Source: Glycomyces luteolus (lineage in GTDB: Bacteria; Actinomycetota; Actinomycetes; Mycobacteriales; Micromonosporaceae). From it: a stretch of 64,000 nt of DNA. Positions 63,531 through 64,000 of the stretch are shown one piece after another. The stretch lies in the NCBI RefSeq assembly GCF_027622875.1, contig NZ_JAPZVP010000001.1, positions 1 through 64,000 of the forward strand. Reading direction: 5' to 3'. Within the stretch, counting starts at the first letter, position 1. Each line of letters opens with the position of its first letter. The position numbers and the translations under genes are program-made. Under the pieces are notes generated by a model. The model saw only the letters and a list, made by a program, of their open reading frames with translations, was not told the DNA's origin and searched no databases.

Positions 63531-64000
63531 ATGAGCCGGACGCTGCTGGTGACGAACGACTTCCCGCCCCGCCGGGGCGGCATACAGACCTTTGTGCACG
63601 GCATGGCCCTGCGATTGCCCTCCGATGACCTGGTCGTATACACCTCGACGTCGCCCGGCTGGGCCGAGTTCGACGCGGCCCAGCCCTTCACCGTGGTGCG
63701 CGACCGCACCGCGATGCTGCTGCCCACGCCCCGGGTCGCCCGCGCCGTCACCGACCTCGCCCGCGAGCACCGCTGTGACCGCGTCTGGTTCGGCGCCGCC
63801 GCCCCGCTCGGCCTGCTCGCCGCGGGACTCAAGCACGACACCGGGATCGAACGCGCCATCGCCCTCACCCATGGACACGAGGTCGGCTGGGCGATGATGC
63901 CCGGCACCCGCGGCGCCCTGCGGCGCATCGCCGGATCGCTCGACGTCATGACCTACCTGGGCGACTACACGCACCGGCGGATCGCGCCGGTCGCCGGGCA
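63531..64000 (+). CDS. pimB: Phosphatidylinositol mannoside mannosyltransferase PimB', 3'-truncated by window edge
   Basis: The first ~156 residues of a GT4 family glycosyltransferase. MSRTLLVTNDFPPRRGGIQ, VWFGAAAPLGLLA and THGHEVGWAMMPGTR closely resemble recalled mycobacterial PimB' (Rv2188c-type), which adds the second mannose to phosphatidylinositol in PIM/LAM synthesis. Of three in-frame ATGs (63516, 63528, 63531) the last is chosen: GGGGG lies six bases upstream. The frame remains open at base 64000. Confidence 0.9.
   Translation, partial: MSRTLLVTNDFPPRRGGIQTFVHGMALRLPSDDLVVYTSTSPGWAEFDAAQPFTVVRDRTAMLLPTPRVARAVTDLAREHRCDRVWFGAAAPLGLLAAGLKHDTGIERAIALTHGHEVGWAMMPGTRGALRRIAGSLDVMTYLGDYTHRRIAPVAG

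Overview
The window is strongly GC-rich chromosomal DNA of an actinomycete. Evidence: GTG and TTG starts are common, there are three Ser/Thr protein kinase-type genes (one with PASTA repeats), a mycothiol-linked nitroreductase, an actinobacterial HelD, a MetP/MetS pair, a PimB'-type mannosyltransferase, and several families largely confined to Actinobacteria (DUF3145, DUF5130, DUF6069). Gene content suits a Micromonosporales/Glycomycetales-like organism, but the genus cannot be fixed from this sequence alone. Nothing looks like a phage, plasmid, transposon, CRISPR array, rRNA or tRNA; this is mostly core chromosome.

Layout. 1-9.6 kb: translation and ribosome-assembly block (infB, ylxP/DUF503, rbfA, truB, with a MATE exporter), interrupted after infB by a methyltransferase, a two-component system and a small membrane protein. 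9.6-12.9 kb: AraC regulator divergent from a mycothiol-dependent nitroreductase, DUF3145 and an unknown 115-aa protein. 13-19 kb: a transmembrane Ser/Thr kinase, then the trehalose pair otsA and an otsB-GH15 fusion. 19-33.4 kb: a block whose gene content matches, from memory, the M. tuberculosis Rv2465c-Rv2477c neighbourhood (ettA, thioesterase, glbO, HNH protein, ctaJ-like, DUF5130, pepN, rpiB) with extra genes between. 33.4-39.3 kb: a small membrane protein, an atypical kinase-like protein, a PhyH-type dioxygenase, pyrE and a PASTA kinase. 39.3-50.1 kb: HelD, methionine/alanine importer metPS, an ABC-F ATPase behind a long leader, a Cu-only SOD-like lipoprotein, and hrpA. 50.1-59.8 kb: DrrAB-type exporter, DUF5655, a secreted protein, a divergent EamA/MarR pair with a palindromic operator, an MBL-fold hydrolase, an orphan sugar-binding lipoprotein, an LPXTG surface protein and AzlCD. 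59.8-64 kb: glnA with an upstream GlnR-type box, RDD protein, NYN-domain protein and the 5' end of pimB.

How the genes fit together: translation and ribosome biogenesis (IF-2, RbfA, TruB, EttA, ABC-F, HrpA), redox and osmotic protection (nitroreductase, trehalose, GlbO, MscS, SOD-like lipoprotein), nitrogen and amino-acid supply (GlnA, MetPS, AzlCD, PepN), and envelope-linked signalling (three kinase-type proteins, LPXTG protein, PimB') dominate.

Notable signals: a 29-bp tandem repeat that supplies the stop codon of glbO; two other degenerate repeats also starting at or just past gene 3' ends (truB, eamA); a set of genes whose -10 hexamer is placed for leaderless transcription; and an aminopeptidase ribosome-binding site that can be closed by a hairpin. 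No wholly new multi-gene system is evident; the atypical kinase locus, the repeat arrays and the SOD-like lipoprotein are the best leads.
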